Shown here: piece after piece, positions 29,294 to 38,963 of the stretch | How the letters are laid out: the number at the start of each line of letters is the position of its first letter | Numbering within the stretch: position 1 is the first letter of the stretch | Assembly: GCA_913051935.1 (NCBI GenBank) | Contig: CAJXCU010000007.1 | Span: forward strand, 1-60,742 | Direction of reading: 5' to 3' | DNA length: 60,742 nt | DNA from: an uncultured Flavobacteriales bacterium | GTDB taxonomy: Bacteria; Bacteroidota; Bacteroidia; Flavobacteriales_D; Crocinitomicaceae | Notes under the pieces: generated by a model | Told to the model about the DNA's origin: nothing | Database searches by the model: none | Seen by the model: the letters and a program-made list of their open reading frames with translations, nothing else | Translations under genes and position numbers: made by a program

Positions 29294-30366
29294 TGAAGGT
29301 TTTGATTTATTCTTGTTTGGTTTTCTGCGGAAGCTTTTCTTTTACGCAATTGCCAATTGATACTACACCACTCAATCAAATTAGAATTTTAGCCTCACAC
29401 AATAGTTACAAAAAGAAGCCCCATCATAAGGTTTTACGTTTCTTGAAAAAGTTTCAAGATAAGCTTGGAGAACAAAACAATCCTGATTATATCGATTATG
29501 GGCACTTACCTTTTTCAGAACAATTTAATGACTACGGTATTCGGGGGATCGAGCTTGATGTAAATTATGATCCAAATGGAGGACAGTACAAACGAAGGCG
29601 GGTCAATTTGTTCTTACTAGGGCAACGACAACGTCTGAAAGGGGGTGAGTTGAAGAAACCAGGTTTCAAAATATTACATATTTCCGATGTAGACTTTGAA
29701 ACCAATTATTTGACGCTTAAATCCGCCTTAAAAGAGTTGAGGTATTGGAGTGAGGCGCATCCTGGTCACCTTCCAATTTATATCAACATTGAGGCCAAAG
29801 GATCGCATCCTGCTGACCAATCTAAATCACTAAAACGTCTCGGATTTAAGACTTGTATCCCATTTGATTCCATGGCATATGTGAATTTAGAGGATGAAAT
29901 CAAAATAGGGTTAAATCCAAATCAAATATATACCCCTAAGCATTTTAAAGATACATGTTTAAGCTTGAGGTCAAGAATTAACAACATAGGCTGGCCAATG
30001 CTAAAAGAAGTAAGGGGAAAGTTTATATTTATTTTGGAAGGGAGTAATCAACATTTATATAAATATTTTAATGACCCTATTATGTTTTATTATGGGGATA
30101 TTAACGATGACAACACTGTATTTTTATTGAGAAATGACGCCTCAGCGGGAAGAGACGAGATTTACGACTTGGCCTCAGATTTCATTATCCGAACTAGGTC
30201 AGATTCTGGTACCCGGGAGTCTAGAGATAATAATTATCGGACCTGGGATAGTGCTTTAAAAAGTAATGCTCAGATTATCTCTACCGATTATTATAAAGCG
30301 GATTCTCGATTTAGTTCCTATAAAGTAGGTTTCCCCAACGGTTTATTCGGACTAATTGTTCCTTAG
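29293..30366 (+). CDS. Ca2+-dependent phosphoinositide phospholipase C-like protein
   Basis: 357 residues. A signal peptide (MKVLIYSCLVFCGSFSFTQ) indicates export. The catalytic half of a PI-PLC TIM barrel is recognisable: LNQIRILASHNSYKKK (His36 candidate), NDYGIRGIELDVNYDP (Glu/Asp metal ligands), and FKILHISDVDFETNYLTL. Later, IYINIEAKG and GKFIFILEGS fit barrel strands, and FIIRTRSDSGTRE is near the C terminus. Family members cleave phosphodiester bonds of phosphoinositides or related lipids; the natural substrate in Bacteroidota is unclear. The stop abuts the stop of the convergent PpiD/SurA-like gene with no gap. Confidence 0.82.
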   Translation: MKVLIYSCLVFCGSFSFTQLPIDTTPLNQIRILASHNSYKKKPHHKVLRFLKKFQDKLGEQNNPDYIDYGHLPFSEQFNDYGIRGIELDVNYDPNGGQYKRRRVNLFLLGQRQRLKGGELKKPGFKILHISDVDFETNYLTLKSALKELRYWSEAHPGHLPIYINIEAKGSHPADQSKSLKRLGFKTCIPFDSMAYVNLEDEIKIGLNPNQIYTPKHFKDTCLSLRSRINNIGWPMLKEVRGKFIFILEGSNQHLYKYFNDPIMFYYGDINDDNTVFLLRNDASAGRDEIYDLASDFIIRTRSDSGTRESRDNNYRTWDSALKSNAQIISTDYYKADSRFSSYKVGFPNGLFGLIVP

Positions 30367-32616
30367 TTAATTTCTAACATTAAGCTGTAAAAGCTTTCGG
30401 TTGTCGATAATGTTTGCTTTTTTGTAGAGTCCGTTAATCAAGAAGCTTTCTTCGGAAGGCTTTCTATTTTGATTGTAATTGATTGGAGATTTCACCATTT
30501 TGGCGATGAACTGTTTATTCATTTGCTCTTTTTCAACCTTTAGACTTTTCTTTTCAGCTGGCACATTCGCTGACTTTATAAATATTTTATAAACGCCATT
30601 TTCACCGGTCATTGCCTCGAGTGAAATATTTTCTTTATTATTCTTTTCTGCAAATAAAGCCCCCCCCACCTTAGCATCAATATTATTTAGGCTTTTCAAT
30701 GTGACTGATGGAGATTGTACTTGTAAATTCTGTTCTTTTACAAGGTCTTGAATAGATTTTCCTTCGAAATCCTTTACAATCATTTGGGCTTTGAGTTCTC
30801 GAATGTAATTCTTTCGAATTTCGTCCTCAACTTCTTCAAAGCTCGGTGAACCTTTCGACCGTGTTGAATAAACCATACCGATAACGTAAGTATTTTTGTC
30901 TCGTATAGGTCGTCCTACAAGAGTTCCAACCTGCGCCCCCTCCTTATATGCTGCTCTTATCAACCGATCTCCGGCACTAGGGCTGTTCAGGTAGTTTTCA
31001 GGAACAGCTGGACTATTGTCCGTTAACTTAACGGCTCTCGGTTTATATGAATTCGCGCGAACCACTGAATCAAAAAAGGCTCTGATTTCTTTTTGTGATT
31101 TCCGCTGATTGATTCCTTGGTATAATGTACTCAGCATATTGTCTGACTCTTTTTCCTTCAGATTCATCGTTTCTTCGGAAGGCTTAAACTCCTTAAATAT
31201 CGTCGCCAACTTAGGAAGGTTATTGTCCTCTTTTTCCAGTACTTCGACGATGTGCGTTCCTAGTTTCGATTGAACAATACCAATTGATCCTACAGGATTA
31301 TTGGTGCAAAATTCAGAAATCTCATTCCCATAAAATTTAGTTCTGTTTTGTTCAGGGTAATTTAAAGTGAGCTCTAATAAATTATCAAATTCGATACCAG
31401 CATCAGCAGAGTTAGTTCTTGCCAAAGTTTCGAACAAGAGATTTCTCTCTTTTACTTTTTGAAGCTGAGTGAGTAGAGATTTTGATAAGGCAACAATGGC
31501 TGCTGAGTCTTTCTCCGCACTTACTTGCAAGAGGATGTGTCTTGCTTTGATTCGTGAAGGTGTTTTTCCGAGGACTTTTGATATTGCATAGTAGTTTAAA
31601 CCATTTGTCTTTGTCTTCATCTTTGGACCACATGCATAGGGCCCTACAATAGTTCCGATAGAACTATTGCTAAAGGTACTGTCCATATTCTTTGGGTAAG
31701 TAAACAATTCTTCAGCTTTAAAATGTCCTTCAGGAACAAAGGTTGATCTAGAATTGAAGAATGAGAGCTTAATATCACTTTTCGAATTTGTATAGATGGT
31801 ATCGTTTTTCGCATTTTGAAGTCCTTCTTTCAGCGATGCATACATGGTATTGAAATTAACCGTATCCTTGGCTGAAGGAGATTCATCAATACTAAAGAAC
31901 TTGACTACCTTATATGCTTCGTCACTTTGGTATTTTGCATCCCACTTATGTTCAGAAAAATAAGCTGAAAGCGCTGCTTCTTTGACTTCTATATTTTCAT
32001 TCGGGATACTGTTTGTATTCTTTAGAACATAGTCAATGCTCTTTCTTGAATTCTTTGCAGCGTAGTCGTCTTCTGCTTCTAGCGTCGAAACATAAATTCC
32101 TTGAGAAACAACATCCATATACTTTTGTCTCATTCTCTGGTTGGCGTAGTAACGTTTAATTTCTTTCCATTGCTTTTTATCTTTCTTGATCTCACTGAGC
32201 TGCTTTTTTAACTTGACACGACCGTCAATTTTAGATTGCTCTGTAATCTGACCTGTAATGGAATCTGTAAAAAAAGATCTAATATTTTGGTCAGGGCATA
32301 TATCAAAACCATCAGTTGCCATGAGGTAACTATTTAGCTCTTTGTCTGATACGGAGATACCTAATCCGATGTATTCTCTTGTCATTACAAGAGAGTCAAC
32401 TAAAATTGGCCAAGCAGATTCTTGGTATTTTGATCTAAGATATTCATAGCGGTTGATGTCTACTTTTTCACCAAATACATGACCAACTCCATATTTTCCT
32501 TCTACTCCACCACCTCGTGTGCTGAAATAATCGCCCGCAATAAACGCGAGTAATGCAAGTCCAATGATGATTACAAGAAGAACCGACTTCTCTCTTATTT
32601 TGCCAATTAATGCCAT
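30367..32616 (-). CDS. PpiD/SurA-like peptidylprolyl isomerase chaperone
   Basis: 749 residues. One N-terminal transmembrane helix (about residues 12-30) anchors a periplasmic chaperone. A SurA_N-like helical region is followed by a parvulin (PPIC) domain beginning SRIKARHILLQVSAEKDSAA and ending VGSIGIVQSKLGTHIVEVLEKE. A long helical C-terminal region follows (about 480-749). Such proteins help outer-membrane and secreted proteins fold after crossing the inner membrane, which suits a genome with many T9SS substrates. A -7-like box (TATGTTTG) lies 22 nt upstream of the ATG. Confidence 0.88.
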   Translation of the reverse strand: MALIGKIREKSVLLVIIIGLALLAFIAGDYFSTRGGGVEGKYGVGHVFGEKVDINRYEYLRSKYQESAWPILVDSLVMTREYIGLGISVSDKELNSYLMATDGFDICPDQNIRSFFTDSITGQITEQSKIDGRVKLKKQLSEIKKDKKQWKEIKRYYANQRMRQKYMDVVSQGIYVSTLEAEDDYAAKNSRKSIDYVLKNTNSIPNENIEVKEAALSAYFSEHKWDAKYQSDEAYKVVKFFSIDESPSAKDTVNFNTMYASLKEGLQNAKNDTIYTNSKSDIKLSFFNSRSTFVPEGHFKAEELFTYPKNMDSTFSNSSIGTIVGPYACGPKMKTKTNGLNYYAISKVLGKTPSRIKARHILLQVSAEKDSAAIVALSKSLLTQLQKVKERNLLFETLARTNSADAGIEFDNLLELTLNYPEQNRTKFYGNEISEFCTNNPVGSIGIVQSKLGTHIVEVLEKEDNNLPKLATIFKEFKPSEETMNLKEKESDNMLSTLYQGINQRKSQKEIRAFFDSVVRANSYKPRAVKLTDNSPAVPENYLNSPSAGDRLIRAAYKEGAQVGTLVGRPIRDKNTYVIGMVYSTRSKGSPSFEEVEDEIRKNYIRELKAQMIVKDFEGKSIQDLVKEQNLQVQSPSVTLKSLNNIDAKVGGALFAEKNNKENISLEAMTGENGVYKIFIKSANVPAEKKSLKVEKEQMNKQFIAKMVKSPINYNQNRKPSEESFLINGLYKKANIIDNRKLLQLNVRN

Positions 32617-32638
32617 AGCTTTTAATAATTTTAGTCTG

Positions 32639-32646
32639 CAAACATA
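32639..32646 (-). promoter_or_regulatory. Putative -7 box for the PpiD/SurA-like gene
   Basis: TATGTTTG on the - strand is an exact TAnnTTTG match, 22 nt before the start codon. No clear -33 TTG. Confidence 0.4.
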
Positions 32647-32680
32647 CTAAGATTTAATGAAAAAGCGTAGTAAAACCAAT

Positions 32681-32702
32681 AAAAAAGGCCTATCGGCCTT
32701 TT
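32681..32702 (-). terminator. Rho-independent terminator embedding a stop codon
   Basis: On the - strand an 8-bp stem (AAAAGGCC / GGCCTTTT) with loop GATA is followed by further T residues, giving a T6 run. The TAG stop of the 1232-residue protein (32692-32690) lies at the loop and 3' arm. Confidence 0.75.
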
Positions 32703-35700
32703 CCTTTTTCGGTATTTTTGAGCGGAGTTTTGGGTGGTGCAGGAACCTCTTTTTCCTTTTTGGATTTTTCTTTATTCCCAGAACTCGTATTTGATTTCGG
32801 CTGACCCCCTGTTGGCCTTTGTTTTGTGGTGCTTTTCTTTACGTTGTTACTTTCTTTCTTTTCGGCGCTAGCTTTTGGGTTCTTATTTTTAGAGCCTGAA
32901 TTACGGTTACTTGGTATATTTCCTTTATTGCTATTAATAGTCTTTCCATTGTTTATCTTCTCAATGTTCCCGCCATTATTACCCGGGTTTTGAGGAGCCT
33001 CAATGGTTGGATTGTAAATAACGGTGATATTAGAATTTGCCACACCACATGTGTTTTGAATTCTGATCGCAAAGACGTTATTTCCCGGGATTAAATTAAC
33101 AGTAGCACTTAGCAGTTCTGTATTGCTATTGTAGCTGAAGGGTATTTCTGCACCATTGAAGGCAAGCCGTATATTTGATTCTTCAAGTGCATTATTTGCC
33201 ATTGCTTGAAGCGTAAAGCTTTCTGATGTTACTACAGTATTTACAAGTGCTGGATTGATCCAATTTACTGATGGATTCTTGCATCTTAAAATTGAAATCG
33301 TCTCTGCATCCGAGCCACAAGGACTTACCGCATAAATGGATATGGTATTCATTCCGTTGGCTAGGGGAATATTGGCAGTTACCGTACCGTTTGTCATTTG
33401 AAAATAGGAGTTTGCAATGCTATGACCGTTAACCGAAATTGTCATAGTTGTACCCGCGGCGTAATTATTAATCATGGCAGTCAAAGGAACTGAGGATGTC
33501 ATTATTACAGAAGGAATTGAGCTAGGGTCCAATGAAATTTCAGGGACTAGACAAGGCTCATAATTGATTGAAATATTTTCGGTATCCTCTCCACACGGGT
33601 TTTTCGCGTTTATGACAATAGTATTCATACCGTCTATAAGAATAACTAGGGTCTTAATAATTCCGTTATTAAATGCAAAAGGGATAGACAAGCCATTATT
33701 TAAGACGGTAATTTGCCCTGCATCATTTATATTCGAGAGTTTAGCAATGATCTGAACCTTTTGTGAGTTGCTTTCAGTCGCATTGTTATTTGGAACTTTA
33801 AGGGTTATGGTAGGTGGTTCACAATCGTCATAAACAATAGTTAAATTCTGACTTGTTTCCCCACATGGTGTATTTACAATAATATTGAAGCTGTTTAATC
33901 CTGGACGAAGTAAGACATTGCTTGATACTTTGCCCTTGTCAAATGAAAAATTAATGTTATTTCCATTGTGCTTTATAGATATTTCATTGGCTAGATTGAC
34001 ATTACTCAAGTTTGCCATTATTGTATATAAAGAGTTACTAACAGTAATATCAGTTGCTCCGTTGGAAGATCCAGGACTTGTGATTGAAACTACAGGGTCT
34101 TTACAGTCGTTGTATATTACATGGAGTGTTTCTATCGCTGTTCCGCAATCGTTTGAGGCATTTATGGTAAAGTAGTTGTCACCCGGTGCGAGCGTTATAT
34201 TACCTGACAAAGTATTGTTTTGGGTATTGAATGCCATTCCCGTAATGCCCTGTCCATTTAACATGTACGAAATATTTTGTGCTCCTAATATTTCATTTAT
34301 TGTAATGTTTAAACCTAAACTCTGTTGGGCTGTAATCAGTCCTGTTTGAGCCCCATTAAATATGATGGAAGGAGCGTTACAATTTTCCAGATTAATTGTA
34401 AATTCCTCTGAATCGGAACCACAATCATTTTGTACTTGGACTGAAAAATTATTGATACCTGGGGATAGCGAAACGGAAAAGCTTAACAACTGATTTAAGA
34501 AGGATGCTGCTGAGATTTCCATCAATTTTCCATTTAGCTTTATTTTGATATTGTTTTTGGAAATGTCTGTTCCTGTTATTTGAATGTCAATATTTTGGCT
34601 TTGGTTGTTGGTTGTTGCTCCTGACGCTGAAGGATGAATCAACTCAATAAATGGTGTTTCGCATTGATTGTAGAAGATCGTGTTGGTAATTGTTCCTTGA
34701 CCACAGTCATTGGCAAAGTCTATCCGAATTACATTTTGGCCCGGCTCTAGGGATAAGGTGCTTTGTAAGAGCCCGGTCGTTGCATTAAAATTAAATCCAA
34801 AGACTTGGCTGTTATTTACAAATAGGCGCAACATTGATGGGTCTGAGATTTCAAGTATTCTTGCTTGTATCAAAAAGCTAGATGATTCGACGTTTAAGTT
34901 TGTTGCAGGACTAATGAAAACTCCGGATGGCTGAGTACAATTTGTATATTGGATGTTCAATCGTTCGGTGTCACTGCCACAATTATTAGCACCAGAGATA
35001 AAAAACGTGTTGCTTCCTTCATTCAAAGTAACCGTAGCTGAAAGTACATTTGAATTTGGGTTATAATTAAACAATAACGGAACTTGATTTATGTCTGTGA
35101 AGCTGATTTCAGAGGCACTGTTTATATTTAAAATTTGCGCACTTATGGATAATACTCCTTGATTTACCTCAACATTGCTGGCATTTAAAATATTTACGAC
35201 AGGTGGTGGGCATCCTGTAAAACCTGAAGACGAGCTTGTGGTGTTTTGGATATTTAAACGCTCTATGTCACTACCGCAGTTTGTTGTGGCTTTCAGTATG
35301 AATGTATTGTTCCCAGGTGCCAAGGAAACCGTCGCAGTCAGATTATTTGTATTCACATCATAATCAAAAGGAAGAGGCATATTGTTTTTATCTGAAAGCT
35401 CTATTTCGCTTACATTATTGACATTCGTCAATTTCGCATTTATTATTAAAGTACCTTGACTTGAAGTAGTGTTATTGGCGTTTAGAATATCAATAATAGG
35501 TGTTGGGCAGCTTGAAAAATCAGCTACAGATGATGGTGGCTTTGGTTTAGGTCGCTGTGGACGTGTGTGATTAGAGTTACCAAGTCTAAATCTTACAAAA
35601 GCTGAGGTATAGTGGTATAAATCATTTTCTAGTCGCGGTACTTCTGATAGGTAACCATCAAATTGATCTCCACGTGTGAAAGTTGTTTTATGCTCCAAAC

Positions 35701-36388
35701 CAATGGATGTATTGCCAAAATCATATGCTAGACCAAAGCCTAAGCTCGGCATGAAGAATTTTTGTTGATCAATAAGGTTTGTTTCAAATTCAAAGTCCAA
35801 ATCATTGTTCAGCATCTGATCCTCAGAGTATATCAAAATATTACCATTTTCATCAAGCGTTGTCAAGTCTCCCATGATTGATTTCCATGAAAAACCTAGC
35901 CCTCCGAAAACATATGGGTCTACGCCTGTTTTTTCGCGCAGCCTATTCAGATGGATAACCAATTCAAAGCTCAAACGATCTAATTTGGTATAATAATTAG
36001 GGATAAGTCCACCGTAAGCACTGTTGTAATCGTCGTAGATTGATTGTGCATCCGTGTTTATGGCGGTAATAGATGAGTCTAGCTCTGTACCTTGCCCATA
36101 CCAGTGGCCGCGAAGGTACCTTCCTCTTAGATCAAAACTCAACACTTTGCCATATTCATAATTATAGGACTTACCTAGAAATAAGCTCCATCCAGATGGG
36201 CTCGTAGACCTTAATGTTTCTAATTGGGGCTCTCTGAGCTCCCATGCATTAGCAATATCGGAACTACTCCATGTTGCTCCGTAGTTAAATCCAATAAACC
36301 ATTTGGATTCATAATTATTTTTATTTTTCTGTCCGTGGATGCTTCCAAGGAAGAATAAGGTGAATATAAGAAGGTATAATTTTTTCAT
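32690..36388 (-). CDS. Outer-membrane barrel-like protein with nine Ig-like repeats and a Lys-rich tail
   Basis: 1232 residues. Signal peptide MKKLYLLIFTLFFLGSIHG. Residues ~25-290 resemble an outer-membrane beta-barrel or porin-like domain (WFIGFNYGATWSSSDIANAW, LSFDLRGRYLRG, YHYTSAFVRFRLGN). Nine tandem ~85-residue repeats follow (about 290-1110). Each starts with a Cys in a (C)xxPxI/V segment, has a PFxxNxxT-like strand and LxPGxNxF, and ends at (N/P)CG(S/E)D. The paired Cys suggest a disulfide per repeat. The last ~110 residues are Asn/Lys/Ser-rich and strongly basic with VPAPPKTPLK. I do not know a characterised homologue. The repeats look like Ig/cadherin-type adhesive modules. No T9SS sorting domain is visible. 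Confidence 0.78.
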   Translation of the reverse strand: MKKLYLLIFTLFFLGSIHGQKNKNNYESKWFIGFNYGATWSSSDIANAWELREPQLETLRSTSPSGWSLFLGKSYNYEYGKVLSFDLRGRYLRGHWYGQGTELDSSITAINTDAQSIYDDYNSAYGGLIPNYYTKLDRLSFELVIHLNRLREKTGVDPYVFGGLGFSWKSIMGDLTTLDENGNILIYSEDQMLNNDLDFEFETNLIDQQKFFMPSLGFGLAYDFGNTSIGLEHKTTFTRGDQFDGYLSEVPRLENDLYHYTSAFVRFRLGNSNHTRPQRPKPKPPSSVADFSSCPTPIIDILNANNTTSSQGTLIINAKLTNVNNVSEIELSDKNNMPLPFDYDVNTNNLTATVSLAPGNNTFILKATTNCGSDIERLNIQNTTSSSSGFTGCPPPVVNILNASNVEVNQGVLSISAQILNINSASEISFTDINQVPLLFNYNPNSNVLSATVTLNEGSNTFFISGANNCGSDTERLNIQYTNCTQPSGVFISPATNLNVESSSFLIQARILEISDPSMLRLFVNNSQVFGFNFNATTGLLQSTLSLEPGQNVIRIDFANDCGQGTITNTIFYNQCETPFIELIHPSASGATTNNQSQNIDIQITGTDISKNNIKIKLNGKLMEISAASFLNQLLSFSVSLSPGINNFSVQVQNDCGSDSEEFTINLENCNAPSIIFNGAQTGLITAQQSLGLNITINEILGAQNISYMLNGQGITGMAFNTQNNTLSGNITLAPGDNYFTINASNDCGTAIETLHVIYNDCKDPVVSITSPGSSNGATDITVSNSLYTIMANLSNVNLANEISIKHNGNNINFSFDKGKVSSNVLLRPGLNSFNIIVNTPCGETSQNLTIVYDDCEPPTITLKVPNNNATESNSQKVQIIAKLSNINDAGQITVLNNGLSIPFAFNNGIIKTLVILIDGMNTIVINAKNPCGEDTENISINYEPCLVPEISLDPSSIPSVIMTSSVPLTAMINNYAAGTTMTISVNGHSIANSYFQMTNGTVTANIPLANGMNTISIYAVSPCGSDAETISILRCKNPSVNWINPALVNTVVTSESFTLQAMANNALEESNIRLAFNGAEIPFSYNSNTELLSATVNLIPGNNVFAIRIQNTCGVANSNITVIYNPTIEAPQNPGNNGGNIEKINNGKTINSNKGNIPSNRNSGSKNKNPKASAEKKESNNVKKSTTKQRPTGGQPKSNTSSGNKEKSKKEKEVPAPPKTPLKNTEKGKGR

Positions 36389-36529
36389 ATCGTTATGGTT
36401 TGACTACCACGGTGTAATTATTGTGCCAAATTAATTAAAAATGGCTCGATTTATATTTTTTTGAAAATAGGATAGCCTGAGAAACAAGCTTTTATTGAGG
36501 TTTGAGACAATTGTTAAAGTTATGTTATT

Positions 36530-37411
36530 TTATATTTTGAAATATTCATAACCAGTGAATCGAATAATTTCCATGAAATTCGTACTTGGATTCCGCCGTA
36601 TTATGGAATAGAGCAATTGAGTTTTAGTATCATAAATGATTTGTAAGTCATTTACTAAAGTGTTCATTTTTTTTTGCAAACGTTCTGTTATATTACCAAA
36701 AGGGTCATAAGCGAAAGTTGTTGTTTCAACCGGTTCAGGATTTTTGTCGTAAAAGGTATCAATCCCTTTTAGATAGCCTTTTTCATCGTATTTATATTTC
36801 TTTATTGAGACTGTTCCGCTTCTTTTTAGCTTATCTTGTGAGGACAGCAGGTAGCCATCTTCATCAAAAGTATTGAATGAAATCAGGTAGGGGAGGCCGT
36901 ACGAATTATATGTTATTTTTTTTATTCCATTGTAGCTGTAGGTTTCCTCGTTTATTTCCGTTTTATTAATTGTGTTTCCATTTTTATCAAGAATTACGCG
37001 AAAATTCACGATCTTGATTATCCTATCAAGACTATCATAGTGCATCTCTTTTTCGGTAATACCTCCAAACTCGCTTTCTTTGATATTTATCAATATACCA
37101 TCTTTATTGTAGCTGTAGTAATACACTAGTGTATCCAGTTTCTTTCCGTTCCATTTTAAATCTATGATGGAAATAAGTTTTCCTTGTTCATCGAAGCTAT
37201 AGCTATAGTGTCCTGGAGTTTCTCTTATGCGGTCTCCATTTTTTTTAAAAGAGTAAGTTCCGCTTACTTTTTTTATGCTATTTTTTTTAATGAATTGTTC
37301 ATTGAAGAATTGAGGTTTGCTGAAAGCCTGACCACTTTGATTGAGAATCATTTGGCCTTGCATGGGAAGGTGAGAGAGAAAAAACGTAAAATAAAAAATA
37401 TAATTCTTCAA
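36530..37411 (-). CDS. Secreted YD-repeat-like protein, unknown function
   Basis: 293 residues from a TTG at 37411. It is chosen because it gives a hydrophobic export signal (KNYIFYFTFFLSHLPMQGQ) and no ATG or GTG occurs between the glyQS stop and this codon. The mature part carries several 20-25-residue YD/RHS-like motifs (YYSYNKDGILINIKES, MHYDSLDRIIKIVNF, KKYKYDEKGYLKGID, FAYDPFGNITERL). These repeats form beta strands and are common in secreted proteins of Bacteroidota; no toxin or nuclease domain is seen. The gene is in the same reading frame as glyQS, one codon after its TAG. Confidence 0.7.
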   Translation of the reverse strand: MKNYIFYFTFFLSHLPMQGQMILNQSGQAFSKPQFFNEQFIKKNSIKKVSGTYSFKKNGDRIRETPGHYSYSFDEQGKLISIIDLKWNGKKLDTLVYYYSYNKDGILINIKESEFGGITEKEMHYDSLDRIIKIVNFRVILDKNGNTINKTEINEETYSYNGIKKITYNSYGLPYLISFNTFDEDGYLLSSQDKLKRSGTVSIKKYKYDEKGYLKGIDTFYDKNPEPVETTTFAYDPFGNITERLQKKMNTLVNDLQIIYDTKTQLLYSIIRRNPSTNFMEIIRFTGYEYFKI

Positions 37412-37414
37412 AAT

Positions 37415-38959
37415 CTATGCTAAATTAAGAAGAAGTTTTTTCCACCCAAGTTCATTCTTGAGGATGCCTTCAACCGCCGATATTTTAATTCTTTCTTGCT
37501 TCATGGAGTCTCTAAATCTAATTGTAATAGTCTGGTCCTCCTTAGTTTGATGGTCAATTGTTATACAAATTGGTGTGCCAATGGCATCTTGTCTTCGGTA
37601 TCTCTTACCAATAGAATCTTTTAGGTCAATTTGAAAGTTGTAATCAAATTTCAATGTATTGGCCAATTCATTGGCAATCTCAGGTAGGCCATCTTTTTTC
37701 ACCAAGGGCAAAATTGCTACCTTGATTGGCGCCAATGCTGCAGGTAGTTTTAGGACGATGCGTTGCGCATTGCCTTCCAAAATTTCCTTTTTAAAAGCTG
37801 CGCTTAAAATAGCGAGAAACATTCGGTCTAAACCAATAGAGGTTTCGATTACGCTCGGGACATAACTTTTATTTAATTCAGCATCAAAATAGCTAAGTTT
37901 TTTGCCGGAATATTGCTCATGCTGCTTTAAATCAAAATCCGTCCGCGAATGTATTCCTTCTAGCTCTTTAAAACCCATGGGGAAATCAAATTCTATATCG
38001 CATGCTGCATTTGCGTAATGCGCAAGCTTTATGTGGTCATGAAATCTGTGTAAATCCTCGCCCAAATTCAGGTTTTTATGCCATTTTTCTCTTTGCGTTT
38101 TCCAATATTCGTACCATTTTAGCTCCTCTCCCGGGGGAACAAAAAACTGCATTTCCATTTGCTCGAATTCGCGCATTCTAAAAATAAACTGTCTTGCGAT
38201 AATTTCGTTGCGAAAGGCTTTTCCGATTTGTGCGATGCCAAATGGAATTTTCATGCGTCCAGATTTTTGAACATTCAAAAAATTAACAAATATTCCCTGT
38301 GCAGTCTCCGGTCGTAGGTATATTGTTGAGGCATCTCCTGCTACTGAACCCATCTCGGTTGAAAACATTAAATTGAATTGACGTACCTCTGTCCAGTTCT
38401 TAGATCCGGATATTGGGCAGGATATTTCTAGATCGATAATAAGATCCCTTAGTGATTCGAGGTCATTTTCATTCAGTGATTTTTTCATAGAGGCCTCAAT
38501 ATCATCTATTTTTTTTTGGTTGCGAAGGACATTTGGGTTTGTCTTTCTGAACTCCGTTTCGTCAAAGGTCTCCCCAAATCTTTTTTTCCCCTTGGTGAGT
38601 TCCTTGATAATTTTTTTATTGATTTTTTCCATGTGCTCTTCTAAGAGAACATCTGCTCGGTATCTTTTTTTGGAATCCTTATTATCAATTAGTGGATCGT
38701 TAAATGCATCGACATGTCCTGAGGCTTTCCAGGTCTTAGGGTGCATAAATATGGCGCTATCAAGCCCCACGATATTTTGGTGCATTTGGGTCATCGATTT
38801 CCACCAGTATTGCTTAATATTATTTTTAAGCTCTGCACCAAGCTGTCCGTAATCATATGTTGCCGCAAGTCCATCATATATTTCCGAGGAAGGAAAAACG
38901 AACCCATATTCTTTTGCATGCGAAATGATTTCTTTTAGCTTATCTTGTTTTTGTTCCAT
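37415..38959 (-). CDS. glyQS: Glycine-tRNA ligase (dimeric alpha2 type)
   Basis: 514 residues. It has the N terminus typical of the dimeric enzyme (ISHAKEYGFVFPSSEIYDGL). Class II motifs follow: the motif 2 region RNEIIARQFIFRMREFEQME, motif 3 near SVIETSIGLDRMFLAIL, and TIYLRPETAQGIFVNF between them. The C-terminal anticodon-binding HGTP domain is LAPIKVAILPLVKKDGLPE to the end. It charges tRNA(Gly) in the cytoplasm. An exact -7 box sits 4 nt upstream of the ATG, so the transcript may be nearly leaderless. Confidence 0.97.
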   Translation of the reverse strand: MEQKQDKLKEIISHAKEYGFVFPSSEIYDGLAATYDYGQLGAELKNNIKQYWWKSMTQMHQNIVGLDSAIFMHPKTWKASGHVDAFNDPLIDNKDSKKRYRADVLLEEHMEKINKKIIKELTKGKKRFGETFDETEFRKTNPNVLRNQKKIDDIEASMKKSLNENDLESLRDLIIDLEISCPISGSKNWTEVRQFNLMFSTEMGSVAGDASTIYLRPETAQGIFVNFLNVQKSGRMKIPFGIAQIGKAFRNEIIARQFIFRMREFEQMEMQFFVPPGEELKWYEYWKTQREKWHKNLNLGEDLHRFHDHIKLAHYANAACDIEFDFPMGFKELEGIHSRTDFDLKQHEQYSGKKLSYFDAELNKSYVPSVIETSIGLDRMFLAILSAAFKKEILEGNAQRIVLKLPAALAPIKVAILPLVKKDGLPEIANELANTLKFDYNFQIDLKDSIGKRYRRQDAIGTPICITIDHQTKEDQTITIRFRDSMKQERIKISAVEGILKNELGWKKLLLNLA

Positions 38960-38963
38960 AAAA

